Source of the DNA: DTCV01 sp964641155
GTDB lineage: Archaea; Thermoproteota; Thermoprotei_A; Sulfolobales; NBVN01
Reading direction: 5' to 3'
Assembly: GCA_964641155.1 (NCBI GenBank)
Contig: CAZXJO010000008.1
Location: 1-36,045 of the forward strand
Length of the DNA: 36,045 nt
The notes beneath the pieces are model-generated. The model searched no databases. It saw only the letters and a program-made list of their open reading frames with translations, and was not told where the DNA came from. Each line of letters begins with the position of its first letter. The first letter of the stretch is position 1. A program made the translations under genes and the position numbers. Below are positions 17,190 through 24,209 of this stretch, piece by piece.

Positions 17190-17657
17190 CTAATCATACT
17201 TAGCTAGCCCAGGTATTAACTTAACTGATTCTTGGAAAACCTCATTAGCTATACGCACGAGTAAGGAGGAACCCTTCGAGGTTAGAACCCTGCCCCTACC
17301 GCGAACCTTAGTCACGTAACCAGCCGCCTCCAACTGCTGCAGTATGTGCCTAATGTTCGAGCCAGCCGCCTTTTTAAAGTGAGGCGGTGCCGAACCCCTG
17401 CGCTTCAACCCTCCGTACACAACTCTAAAGGTACCGACCCCAACCGGGGCACCTGCCAAGTATAGCTTCCTCAGAAGGCTTGCAGCCCTGAAATACCACC
17501 AGTCAGGGTCCTCGGGAACTCCTGTCTTGAAGTGACCGGTCTTCACATACGACGCCCAACTCGGAGGCTTCAGAGCGGGTACGTTGTTCTTTAAGTAATT
17601 AGCTAGGTATTTGATGAATACGTCAGCTGGTACTTCCCTAACGTCGACCATTTCCAC
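17190..17657 (-). CDS. rps19e: ribosomal protein S19e
   Basis: S19e is a small-subunit protein with a winged-helix-like fold, needed for 16S rRNA processing. The 155 residues include PPSWASYVKTGHFKTGVPEDPDWWY (named in part as PSWASYVKTG), AASLLRKLYLAGAPVGVG and the C-terminal helix-turn-helix GSNIRHILQQLEAAGYV. It is the first gene of the long operon. An ATG two codons in is also possible. GGGTGTGTGG precedes the start. Confidence 0.94.
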   Translation of the reverse strand: MEMVDVREVPADVFIKYLANYLKNNVPALKPPSWASYVKTGHFKTGVPEDPDWWYFRAASLLRKLYLAGAPVGVGTFRVVYGGLKRRGSAPPHFKKAAGSNIRHILQQLEAAGYVTKVRGRGRVLTSKGSSLLVRIANEVFQESVKLIPGLAKYD

Positions 17658-17682
17658 ACACCCTAATTACCGTTGGTGGTTT

Positions 17683-17691
17683 ACTTATAGG
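17683..17691 (-). promoter_or_regulatory. TATA box for the S19e-led translation operon
   Basis: Read on the minus strand, CCTATAAGT lies about 30 bases before the S19e ATG. This predicts transcription starting almost at the ribosome binding site, so the leader would be only a few bases. No other gene reads toward this gap. Confidence 0.5.
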
Positions 17692-17699
17692 CTTTAATT

Positions 17700-17983
17700 A
17701 ATTTTTATGATGGATAATAAGCTTTTCACAACCTAATGCCTAGCCCCTAGGACGGGGGGTGACGGACCTACCCACCCCACATACCGGGCATGGGTCTAAG
17801 GTGCATTCGAAATAGAACATCAGCTGAAACAGTGATAAGCTTCACGCCACACAAAACAACTCCATAGCCCCAGTAAGGGGAGGCACAGCCGAACCTAAAT
17901 AACGAGATAAACCAGGGGTGTTTGAACTGTTTTGCTTTTGATTGGTGGTTGCTAGAATTTGTAAACCCTTATTTCTCCTGATT
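17700..17983. other. intergenic region with degraded coding remnants
   Basis: No intact gene is visible. On the minus strand around 17740-17810 a short frame reads CTLDPCPVCGVGRSVTPRPRG, a Cys-rich piece resembling part of a zinc ribbon. It is joined to a broken upstream part (17843-17880) that recurs in similar form at 31855-31893. I take this as debris of a small gene or mobile element, not a functional gene. Confidence 0.35.
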
Positions 17984-18455
17984 AGAGATTTCAGAGAAGT
18001 TGCTGAGGCCTGGGGAGGTTGGGGAAGATGTTTAGGGTCTTAGTAGAGCTTGAAGGCATGTATCGGAACATGATTGAGCAACTAACGATGCACTCTCCCC
18101 AACAAGATAACGAACTTCACCAAGCTTAAAGCAGAGAGATACCGTGAAATAAGAAACTTCTACCCGCAACCACCTTCACACTATGCCTATACTGCTTGCC
18201 AAGATGCTTGTGCGAGGGCTAAGAGTTTTTGAAACTGAAAAAGAGGGCTTAACAAATAAAGAATGCCCGGAAATTAGAAACATTGGTATTTGGCTTGACG
18301 ACCACATGAAGAAACCCGATGGATTAGCCTCCATCAGCATAGCTACTCATAAAAGATGGATAACAGTGGATCTCAAACCACACAAACAATACTGGAAATA
18401 CACTAATACTGGTTGGAAACCCGCCTCTGTGGCGAGGTGGAAGCCCCTAGATGCG
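17984..18455 (+). pseudogene. decayed IS607-type element: tnpA start fused to tnpB N-terminal third
   Basis: Bases 17984-18013 resemble the start of the tnpA at 34218 (shared GTTG.TGAGGCCT.GGGAGGTT). From about 18026 the sequence switches to tnpB: LVELEGMYRNMIEQL matches VEIEGMYRNMVEQL of the element at 34854. Later pieces such as REIRNFYPQPPSHYAYTACQDA and IGIWLDDHMKKPDGLASI also match. A frameshift lies near 18100 and a stop near 18234. The RuvC catalytic half and nearly all of tnpA are missing. The longest open piece, 18183-18491, should not be called a gene. Confidence 0.85.
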
Positions 18456-18493
18456 ATGAGCGAATATAAGCTCACATCAACGAGCATCTAGGG
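18445..18493 (+). repeat. 10-bp perfect inverted repeat forming a stem-loop before the glycosyltransferase
   Basis: CCCTAGATGC at 18445-18454 is the exact reverse complement of GCATCTAGGG at 18484-18493. An inner pairing (GATGAGC with GCTCACATC, two-base bulge) extends the stem. The hairpin ends 18 bases before the ATG at 18512. It may be the end structure of the decayed transposon or a leader element controlling the glycosyltransferase. Confidence 0.7.
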
Positions 18494-18511
18494 ACAAACG
18501 GTGATGGCTAG

Positions 18512-19576
18512 ATGGGTAAGGTGTTGGTAGCGATACTAAATAAGGACAACGCTGAAGGACTTAAGAAGGTGTTGAATAGCTTAGTCAATCAAGTGGGCAG
18601 TTGCAGGATATGTGAATGCTTTGATGTCCTAGTAATAGATGGCGGCTCTGAGGACCATTCAGCAGGTGTCGTTAAGGAATACCAAAGCAAGTACCCATGC
18701 ATTAACTTCAAAGTCCAGGACGTCTTAGGTGGGGTGGGCCCCGCTCGCCTAGAGGTAGTTAGATATGCCTTAGATAACGGGTACGAATACATTGTGTGGG
18801 GGGATTCTGAAAACATCTACGGACACGACTACGTAACAAAAATACTCTCAACCCCGGATGAATGTGAAGTGGTTTCCGGGAAACCGTTAATGGGATGCCG
18901 GAACATCTTCGAGAAACTCTTCTACTGGTACCACGCATACCACGTCCTATTCAGCTACGTTAGGAAGAGGCATGCACCGGGGAATAATAAGTTAGTTAAG
19001 ACCTCCGCGTACTCGAAGTCTATATATCCCCCAATCTCAAGGAGTGACGACTTTTACTTCAGCATCATAGCGCTTAAGAAGAATGTTAAGTTCTGCTACA
19101 ACGACGCTGCGCAACTAACCGTGACGTTACCCAGCGATTGGGCCGGAATTAAGTCATGGCAGAGGGCTAGAATGTTAGGCTCGGTTCAAGGCGCTACGCT
19201 CTTAGGAATGAAATTCCCACCTGACTTCATACCATGGCTCCTGTTCTCGCTATATCCCATCTACTTACTGGTTTCATCCGTGCTAACACTTAGGGCGGAC
19301 CCCCTCGGCTACTTAATGACGTTGTTAATCTCGGCAACAACCATTTACCTCATGTTAAAGCTATTTAAGCTCTCTAAGGAGGTGTGCTTGGAGAATCGCT
19401 TAACTAACGCTCTAACAGGCTTCTTAGGCATGTACCTACATTCACTGTTCACAACATATTACGCGTTAAGATACGTATTGAAGTACTCCAGAAACTCCCT
19501 TAAGGAGGAGTTAATTAAGAAGTCCTCATCAACTATGAGGAAATTCAGGTTCTCCTTAGGGGAGATCCGTGATTAA
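18512..19576 (+). CDS. family 2 glycosyltransferase with C-terminal membrane helices
   Basis: This enzyme probably transfers a sugar from a nucleotide donor to a lipid or protein acceptor at the membrane. The 354 residues begin with the GT-A fold (LVAILNKDNAEGLKKVLNSLV, then FDVLVIDGGSEDHS); YIVWGDSENI is in the position of the DXD metal motif, and RSDDFYFSI may hold the catalytic acid. Two hydrophobic segments lie at about residues 245-265 and 270-288, and a third near 308-325. GGTGATG stands upstream of the ATG. It is flanked by a transposon remnant and a guide-RNA gene, so it is a single-gene unit, possibly acquired. Acceptor and sugar are unknown. Confidence 0.82.
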   Translation: MGKVLVAILNKDNAEGLKKVLNSLVNQVGSCRICECFDVLVIDGGSEDHSAGVVKEYQSKYPCINFKVQDVLGGVGPARLEVVRYALDNGYEYIVWGDSENIYGHDYVTKILSTPDECEVVSGKPLMGCRNIFEKLFYWYHAYHVLFSYVRKRHAPGNNKLVKTSAYSKSIYPPISRSDDFYFSIIALKKNVKFCYNDAAQLTVTLPSDWAGIKSWQRARMLGSVQGATLLGMKFPPDFIPWLLFSLYPIYLLVSSVLTLRADPLGYLMTLLISATTIYLMLKLFKLSKEVCLENRLTNALTGFLGMYLHSLFTTYYALRYVLKYSRNSLKEELIKKSSSTMRKFRFSLGEIRD

Positions 19577-19592
19577 AGTCTTGATAAGCTCT

Positions 19593-19643
19593 TCAGCATT
19601 TCCAGCTTTAATCACAGGACTCATTAGACCCTCTTCTCATCAC
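19593..19643 (-). ncRNA. C/D box small guide RNA candidate 1
   Basis: The minus strand reads C box GTGATGA, a 12-nt guide GAAGAGGGTCTA, D' ATGA, spacer GTCCT, C' GTGATTA, a 12-nt guide AAGCTGGAAATG and D box CTGA, 51 nt in all. Both guides are exactly 12 nt and the spacer is 5 nt, the archaeal standard. D' has one mismatch to CTGA and C' has one to the consensus. A/T-rich TTTAATAA sits about 30 bases upstream. By the fifth-base rule the guides would methylate the C in UAGAC-CCUCUUC and the third U in CAUUU-CCAGCUU. GACCCUCUU occurs, as I remember it, in archaeal 23S rRNA near helix 70/71. Confidence 0.72.
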
Positions 19644-19741
19644 TTAATACTGTCTCCAATTGAAAATTATTAAAGGTTTTACATACCCGTCCTACAACTA
19701 TGATGGCCTACTAACTTGCAAGCATTTTTTAGTACATTCAC

Positions 19742-20338
19742 GTGAATATTATTAGATTAACTCTGCGGTCTGTTGAGGTGCGCTGGCTGACGACACAGCA
19801 CAGCAAACGGCGTGGGGTAACGTACGTCGGAGGAGCTGTAGCTATCTACCTCATATCTCTTACAACGCTGTTTTACTTATTGATGTCTATCATGTATAAC
19901 TCCCCGACCTACGTATACCATACGTACAGGTATGGCTCGTTCTACACCATGTACATGAACCTACATGCCGCGACCCTGCTCCTCTTCACGACTTACCTAC
20001 CAGTCTACGTAGTTGCTCGGAAACTCAGAATACTCCACTACGTCATGATTATTACATCAATAACACTAATAATCACTAACTACTCTTACTTGATACTTTA
20101 CTCAATCACTAAGAACGTCTCCTTGGGTATATACCCCCTCCTAATTACGCTAACATCAAACCAATCGGTAAATACTGTAGTCAGCTTTGATTGGGGGCAG
20201 CCAGCTATAGTGTTTTTAGCGTACCATGTTGTGTGTCGGTATCTCGATAGGAGTGCCCCATTAAACAAACGTGTAGTAAGGGCTGAAACCCAGCATCAGC
20301 GTGAATCTGATGAACCCGGCAAGTCCTGTGATGCATAA
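19742..20338 (+). CDS. multi-pass membrane protein of unknown function
   Basis: The 198-residue reading frame starts with GTG. It has four to five hydrophobic segments (about residues 33-55, 76-97, 100-125, 130-145 and 158-172) and a polar tail. I recognise no family. The basic first 25 residues suggest an inside N terminus. A possible TATA (TATTAAAG) lies near 19667. The codon use resembles its neighbours. The gene ends shortly before tRNA-Glu. It could be real or a chance frame; the clear topology favours real. Confidence 0.55.
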   Translation: MNIIRLTLRSVEVRWLTTQHSKRRGVTYVGGAVAIYLISLTTLFYLLMSIMYNSPTYVYHTYRYGSFYTMYMNLHAATLLLFTTYLPVYVVARKLRILHYVMIITSITLIITNYSYLILYSITKNVSLGIYPLLITLTSNQSVNTVVSFDWGQPAIVFLAYHVVCRYLDRSAPLNKRVVRAETQHQRESDEPGKSCDA

Positions 20339-20373
20339 ACATTTAAAGCCATGTTTAATAAGTTTGTAAAGGT

Positions 20374-20471
20374 GCCGCGGTAGTATAGCCCGGTCAAGTA
20401 TGCGGGCCTCTCGAGCTTGGGATCTGCGCGGATAGCCCGTGACCCGGGTTCAAATCCCGGCCGCGGCACCA
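20374..20471 (+). tRNA. tRNA-Glu (CTC) with a 20-nt intron at position 37/38
   Basis: Acceptor GCCGCGG pairs with CCGCGGC and CCA is encoded. The anticodon stem CGGGC/GCCCG would close on a 27-base loop. Removing 20414-20433 leaves the normal loop CTCTCGA with anticodon CTC. This is the canonical archaeal intron site, one base after the anticodon. The sequence ATTTAAAG near 20341 is the likely TATA box. The neighbours are also RNA genes or RNA-processing genes. Confidence 0.92.
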
Positions 20472-20495
20472 CTTCACCACAACGTTAAGATCCCA

Positions 20496-21182
20496 TTACA
20501 TGATCCTCAACACCCTTTCACACCCTCCCAGAACCCTCGACACGACCACCCAGGTATCGAGGGGTTTGCGGTAGATGGAGAACACGTACTTACTCCTCCT
20601 GTAAACCTCGTCCCCGAAGTCACCGTGCGGAAAACCCCCAATAACTATGGGCAGGCCTTCATCAAGTGCCATTCTGCATATTGTTTCACAATCCCTGAGC
20701 TCACCACTCTCGCTGAGGGTTATCACCTCATCAACACCAATACTCCTTAGGAGGGTTCCGAAATCCATTTTTACAGCCTTCATAAGGGGCTTTACCCCGC
20801 CGGGCGGTACCTGCCCACACTTGAATAGTTGCTCCATAAGCCCCACGAACCTTGTGTAATTCCTCGGTATCCTGGTGGTGGGATCCACCAGAATTACGTA
20901 ATCGTTCACTGTGTGGATGTAGACCTTAAGAAATCCCTCGAGGTTCAGAGGGCTTGAAAGGGCTTCTAGGAGGACCGTGTGGATTATGTCTGGCCTCCCA
21001 CGCTTCGACATGTTTTGTAGCTTTCTCATAGCGGCGTAGTGGAGGGAGATGTCCAGCAAGACCTCACTCCAGTGCTTACCCCTCGACCTAGCCGAGCTAA
21101 TGACTGCTGGATGATCCGATATTTCAGGGGGGACTGTCTCTAAAGCTGCCTCAGCTATTATTATATTTATTACCTTCAACAC
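20496..21182 (-). CDS. nep1: rRNA pseudouridine N1-methyltransferase Nep1 (EMG1)
   Basis: Nep1 is a SPOUT-fold enzyme that methylates N1 of a pseudouridine in helix 35 of small-subunit rRNA. The 228 residues include the family marks GRPDIIHTVLLEALSSPLN, VYIHTVNDYVI, PRNYTRFVGLMEQL and the SAM-binding knot segment VIGGFPHGDFGDEVY. It is divergent from the RNase P gene across a gap of about 25 bases, so the two may share a control region. Confidence 0.94.
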   Translation of the reverse strand: MLKVINIIIAEAALETVPPEISDHPAVISSARSRGKHWSEVLLDISLHYAAMRKLQNMSKRGRPDIIHTVLLEALSSPLNLEGFLKVYIHTVNDYVILVDPTTRIPRNYTRFVGLMEQLFKCGQVPPGGVKPLMKAVKMDFGTLLRSIGVDEVITLSESGELRDCETICRMALDEGLPIVIGGFPHGDFGDEVYRRSKYVFSIYRKPLDTWVVVSRVLGGCERVLRIM

Positions 21183-21207
21183 AACCCCAGATATTTAGGG
21201 ATTTAGG

Positions 21208-21525
21208 ATTAAAAACCAAGTTAAAGATTTAGCACTTCAGAGGGCTAAGATCCTCTACTCAGAAGCGCTTAACGCGGTCAAGTCAGGTAATGCGATGAGG
21301 GCTAGAAGGTATGTGGAGCTGGCGTTGAAGATAGTTAGCAGGGCGAATGCCAGAACACCTAAATACCTGAGGAGGGGTGTATGTAGGAACTGCTTAATTC
21401 CTTTAGTACCGGGCATTACGGCTAGGTACAGGATTAGAGGACTACGTGAACATGTTATAATATCTCGAACATGTTTAGTGTGTGGGTGGGTGAGTAGGCT
21501 GTGGTGCGGAAAGACAAAAAAGTAG
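21208..21525 (+). CDS. rnp4: RNase P protein component 4 (Rpp21/Rpr2 family), likely non-ATG start
   Basis: This subunit helps RNase P mature tRNA 5' ends. The zinc ribbon is clear: C(R)NC ... C(L)VC, with PKYLRRGVCRNCLIPLVPG and the basic end. The first ATG, at 21295, gives only 76 residues and cuts off the helical N-terminal domain. The frame continues upstream as DLALQRAKILYSEALNAVK, a typical Rpp21 helix, to a TAG at 21196. No ATG, GTG or TTG lies in that part; the only likely start is ATT at 21208 (105 residues). The assignment of the protein is firm; the start is inferred. Confidence 0.85.
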   Translation: MKNQVKDLALQRAKILYSEALNAVKSGNAMRARRYVELALKIVSRANARTPKYLRRGVCRNCLIPLVPGITARYRIRGLREHVIISRTCLVCGWVSRLWCGKTKK

Positions 21526-21788
21526 TAAATGCTGTGCTGGGTAAGCCTCAGGTACGCCTGGGTAAGGGAGGTATTAACGAAAACGTATTAAACGACATTA
21601 GGAAGTACCTGAAGAAACGGGGAGTTGTTAAGATTAGGGTTATGAAGTCATTCAAGGCTCTGAGCGGTGCTGAGGTGGAGGTGATAGCCGGTGAGGTCGC
21701 TAGGTCGGTGGGTTGTGATGTGGCTGATGTGAGAGGCTCGACCTTCGTATTGGTTAGGAAGAGAAGTAGTGCCGCCGGGGGGACTTGA
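21501..21788 (+). CDS. YhbY/CRM-domain RNA-binding protein
   Basis: This protein of about 95 residues has the CRM (YhbY, CRS1) fold signature: LGKGGINENVLNDIRKYLKKRGVVKIRV (named in part: GKGGINENVL) followed by a GxxVGCDVADVRGSTFVL end. CRM proteins bind 23S rRNA precursors and, in plants, group II introns. It starts with GTG, overlapping the RNase P gene by 25 bases. Its last 7 codons and stop lie inside the antisense of tRNA-Phe. Confidence 0.88.
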   Translation: MVRKDKKVVNAVLGKPQVRLGKGGINENVLNDIRKYLKKRGVVKIRVMKSFKALSGAEVEVIAGEVARSVGCDVADVRGSTFVLVRKRSSAAGGT

Positions 21789-21865
21789 ACCCCCGACATC
21801 CCGGTCTTCAGCGTCGCCTGAGCCTACCGCTCATCGGGCGCTCTCCCAGGCTGAGCTACGGCGGC
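21770..21865 (-). tRNA. tRNA-Phe (GAA) with a 22-nt intron inside the anticodon stem (30/31)
   Basis: Acceptor GCCGCCG/CGGCGGC, D arm GCTC...GAGC and T arm GGGGG-TTCAAGT-CCCCC are intact. The 3' part of the anticodon arm is CTGAAGA-CCGGG with anticodon GAA, but the 5' strand reads CCCG, then 22 extra bases (21813-21834), then G. Removing them restores CCCGG paired with CCGGG, and no other register does. The intron therefore sits between nucleotides 30 and 31, not the usual 37/38. CCA is not encoded. The 3' end overlaps the convergent CRM gene by 19 bases. Confidence 0.88.
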
Positions 21866-21904
21866 ACCATAATTACTGAGTCCTCAAAGGATAATAAACT
21901 TTAA

Positions 21905-22342
21905 TTAAATATCCAACACCACGTAAACCTTCCAACACCAACCCTCCTGCTCTATGTTCATCAACGAGTAAGTAACTGCCTTAACAGCCTTCCTAGGCTC
22001 ATGCTTGGCGGGATCGAACACCTCACCACACGCCTTACCAACGAACTTGTACTCACCATTACCACCTCCAACGAACCTAAATTCGAAGTCCTTAAACACC
22101 AAGTTGCGACTATCATGAAGTATTAGCAAATCCTCTAACCATCTATAAACACAGTTAAACATATCATAACACGTGTCACTGACCTCAAAACACGTGTCGA
22201 CGTCGACCTTGGAGGTATCGGTGATGACCTCGAACATAGCACGGGCTGCGTTACGGAGAGCTTCCTCAATAGACCTACCGCTTGCTACGAAGTAAACATC
22301 GGCCGTATGCTCTAAAAACCTAAAACCACCGCACTCCATCAC
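21905..22342 (-). CDS. archease (RtcB activator)
   Basis: Archease speeds up guanylylation of the RtcB ligase, which joins tRNA halves after intron removal. The 145 residues show the family layout: FRFLEHTADVYFVASG, AARAMFEVITD, then EVFDPAKHEPRKAVKAVTYSLM and the end VYVVLDI. Conserved Asp and His metal ligands are present (EHTAD). A GTG or the next ATG is the start. Its location between an intron-bearing tRNA-Phe and tRNA-Gly fits the function. Confidence 0.93.
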   Translation of the reverse strand: MMECGGFRFLEHTADVYFVASGRSIEEALRNAARAMFEVITDTSKVDVDTCFEVSDTCYDMFNCVYRWLEDLLILHDSRNLVFKDFEFRFVGGGNGEYKFVGKACGEVFDPAKHEPRKAVKAVTYSLMNIEQEGWCWKVYVVLDI

Positions 22343-22403
22343 TCAAACCACCCAGAATAGTTACTAACAAAAAACTTAAACCCTAATCCACATAATACAT
22401 CTG

Positions 22404-22482
22404 GCGGCGGTCGTCTAGCCTGGATTAGGACGCCGGCCTTCCACGCCGGAAATCCCGGGTTCAAATCCCGGCCGCCGCACCA
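22404..22482 (+). tRNA. tRNA-Gly (TCC)
   Basis: Acceptor GCGGCGG pairs with CCGCCGC, the anticodon stem CCGGC/GCCGG encloses CTTCCAC with TCC at 34-36, and the T arm is CCGGG-TTCAAAT-CCCGG. CCA is encoded at 22480-22482. No intron. Upstream ACTTAAACC near 22372 may be the TATA box. Confidence 0.95.
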
Positions 22483-22528
22483 CAACACCCGCCGACTGTG
22501 GATACTGCGTTCACCAAGAGCTACCCCT

Positions 22529-22672
22529 TAGCCCCCAGTTATTGCTCCCACCACGTTAGGTTGTTCCAAGTATCACCCAAAGGCATTACCTCAAAGTACG
22601 GCACTACCACTCCTCCAGTAAGTCGTCGACGGTGAGGTAAACAAGGAGCGTCCCTAAGAAGTTGAGGGCTTC
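22529..22672 (-). pseudogene. possible degraded coding remnant after the KaiC-like gene
   Basis: In the same frame as the KaiC-like gene and directly after its TAG, the minus strand reads 22 sense codons (EALNFLGTLLVYLTVDDLLEEW) to a second TAG. The overlapping frame then continues as VVVPYFEVMPLGDTWNNLTWW. Both pieces look protein-like but neither has its own start. This may be debris of a longer gene or of an extended C terminus. Chance is not excluded. Confidence 0.2.
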
Positions 22673-23401
22673 CTAACGTTTACTGTGGCTGTAAAAGCTC
22701 CGTTCATTTCGATCCTTCGATTCAGCAGGAGGAAGGACCACTATCCCAACCCGCTTCTTAATGATATACGGTAGCTCAGCCGAGGCTACTGGGAAGTTAC
22801 GCGTTTTCCTTATCTTCATATACCTAACGATTGATCCTTCCACCACCCTACTTTCCAAAATCAGTAGAACATCGCTTACGAATTCTATGTCACCTATACC
22901 TACCTTATCCTCACCCGACGGGATCTCAGCTACCAACACTACCGTTCCATCGATCAACCTACTAATCTCATAGAAGTAGTTCCGAACCAATGCCCTAGCC
23001 TTAATGCCGCTCTTAACAGACTCCAACAACGGATTTACAGGATCTACGACCATGACCTTAGGCATGAACGTGATTAGTTCCCTTGAAACACCATCCAAAA
23101 TGAGGGATAACGCTCCTTCATCAGTAGTTACAGGGATCCTTACAAATTTAAATAAACCCTCCCCCTCAAACTTTCTGAAGTCCGCACCATATTCGAGCAT
23201 GTTTTCATATAAGCTATCCTTATCTTCATTCAATCCTACGTAAAGACATTTAAAACCGTTTGACATCGCATCATAACATAGTGTAGAAGCCAAGATGGTC
23301 TTCCCAACTCCCGGGTGTCCCCCAATTACTAAGGTCGTCCTCCTGCTTAAGATACCTTTGAGCACTTCCTTAAGCACTTTTGCCTTGGGGTGTATCTTCA
23401 T
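22673..23401 (-). CDS. KaiC-like RecA-superfamily ATPase
   Basis: The 242 residues form one RecA/KaiC domain: Walker A GGHPGVGKT (about residues 28-36), Walker B VMVVDPVNPLLE, and the KaiC-type segment EDKDSLYENMLEYGADF. The family binds ATP and works in many signalling or DNA-linked roles. It lacks the tandem domain of clock KaiC. No partner gene is adjacent, so no specific role can be given. The start has no strong ribosome site; a long A/T-rich region lies upstream. Confidence 0.85.
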   Translation of the reverse strand: MKIHPKAKVLKEVLKGILSRRTTLVIGGHPGVGKTILASTLCYDAMSNGFKCLYVGLNEDKDSLYENMLEYGADFRKFEGEGLFKFVRIPVTTDEGALSLILDGVSRELITFMPKVMVVDPVNPLLESVKSGIKARALVRNYFYEISRLIDGTVVLVAEIPSGEDKVGIGDIEFVSDVLLILESRVVEGSIVRYMKIRKTRNFPVASAELPYIIKKRVGIVVLPPAESKDRNERSFYSHSKR

Positions 23402-24209
23402 GGATGTAACCCAGGCACTTTACAGGAAATTGCGTTCCTAGATTCGTTTTTAGATAATATAAGTTTTAATATATAAGTTTTCATCAACTTAAACCTACCT
23501 ACAATGATAAAATATTCTAACGTAACCAGTAAGTGTTCAAGAGCAAACATTTATGAATCATGTGGACAGACTCAGATGAATCTTTTCCCCTTATAATTTT
23601 CCTTCACATTTTAGTGTTTTAGAAATGCTGAGCGCGACTTTATTTAAAACGAACGCAGTACGAGGACTTCTAACGGCCTTCACCCCAGTTAAGATTAAAG
23701 GATTGCAACAGTTATGAGCGCTTAAGCACTGAGCGCTTTCCTGAAGCTCAACAACGTGTTGGAGTACATCTTAGGTGGTGCATCACCATTTAATGAGTTG
23801 GCCGGAGCTAGTGCCTTGCATGGGAGGATCGGGACTAGGTAGGGCAGCTAAGCACAAACTAGCCACAGGGTCTGAGAGCTCGTCCTCAACACCACTACGT
23901 ATCCATTAAGGTTACATAACCAAAATATCTTGAACTAATTCAAGGCTTTTACCGAATGTATTTAAACAAGGGTCTGGGTCATGTGCGGATCTTGACTCCA
24001 TCCCCCAACACCTATCGATCTTACCTTGATTTAGCGCTGTGCCGGGGTGTTAACCCTGGCGTACCTATGTACGGGTTCCCTAAAAAACTGCCATCCAACC
24101 AAGAAACATTAAAAGCTGGTGAAGTTGCTGTACCCGCACTAAGGTACTCAGTTATTGAACTGTGTTGAGCCATAACTTCCTACGAAAAGTGGTGATTCGG
24201 AGGACGTCT
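23402..24209. other. 800-base intergenic region with element-like debris
   Basis: No convincing gene is seen. The first 150 bases are very A/T rich (TTTTAATATATAAG near 23465), suiting the promoter of the KaiC-like gene. Near 23714-23742 GAGCGCTT occurs twice. TGGTGCATCACCA at 23783-23795 is a short palindrome. A 70-codon plus-strand frame at 23956-24168 has an ending (LKAGEVAVPALRYS) with a low-complexity look often met after transposase genes, but I cannot assign it. The region may be old insertion-sequence debris. Confidence 0.35.

Noticed and set aside
17726..17880. SRP RNA, 5S rRNA or a guide RNA in the gap before S19e
   Set aside because: None of the conserved cores or boxes is present; CTGA and GTGATA occur near 17836 but no D box follows at the right distance.
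18183..18491. A 102-residue gene
   Set aside because: It is the middle of a decayed tnpB, has no start signal, and lacks both ends of the protein.
20374..20471. tRNA-Asp
   Set aside because: Body sequence is similar, but the anticodon after intron removal is CTC, which is Glu.
23956..24168. A 70-residue plus-strand gene
   Set aside because: Its start lies within a TATA-like string, there is no ribosome site, and the protein has no recognisable pattern.
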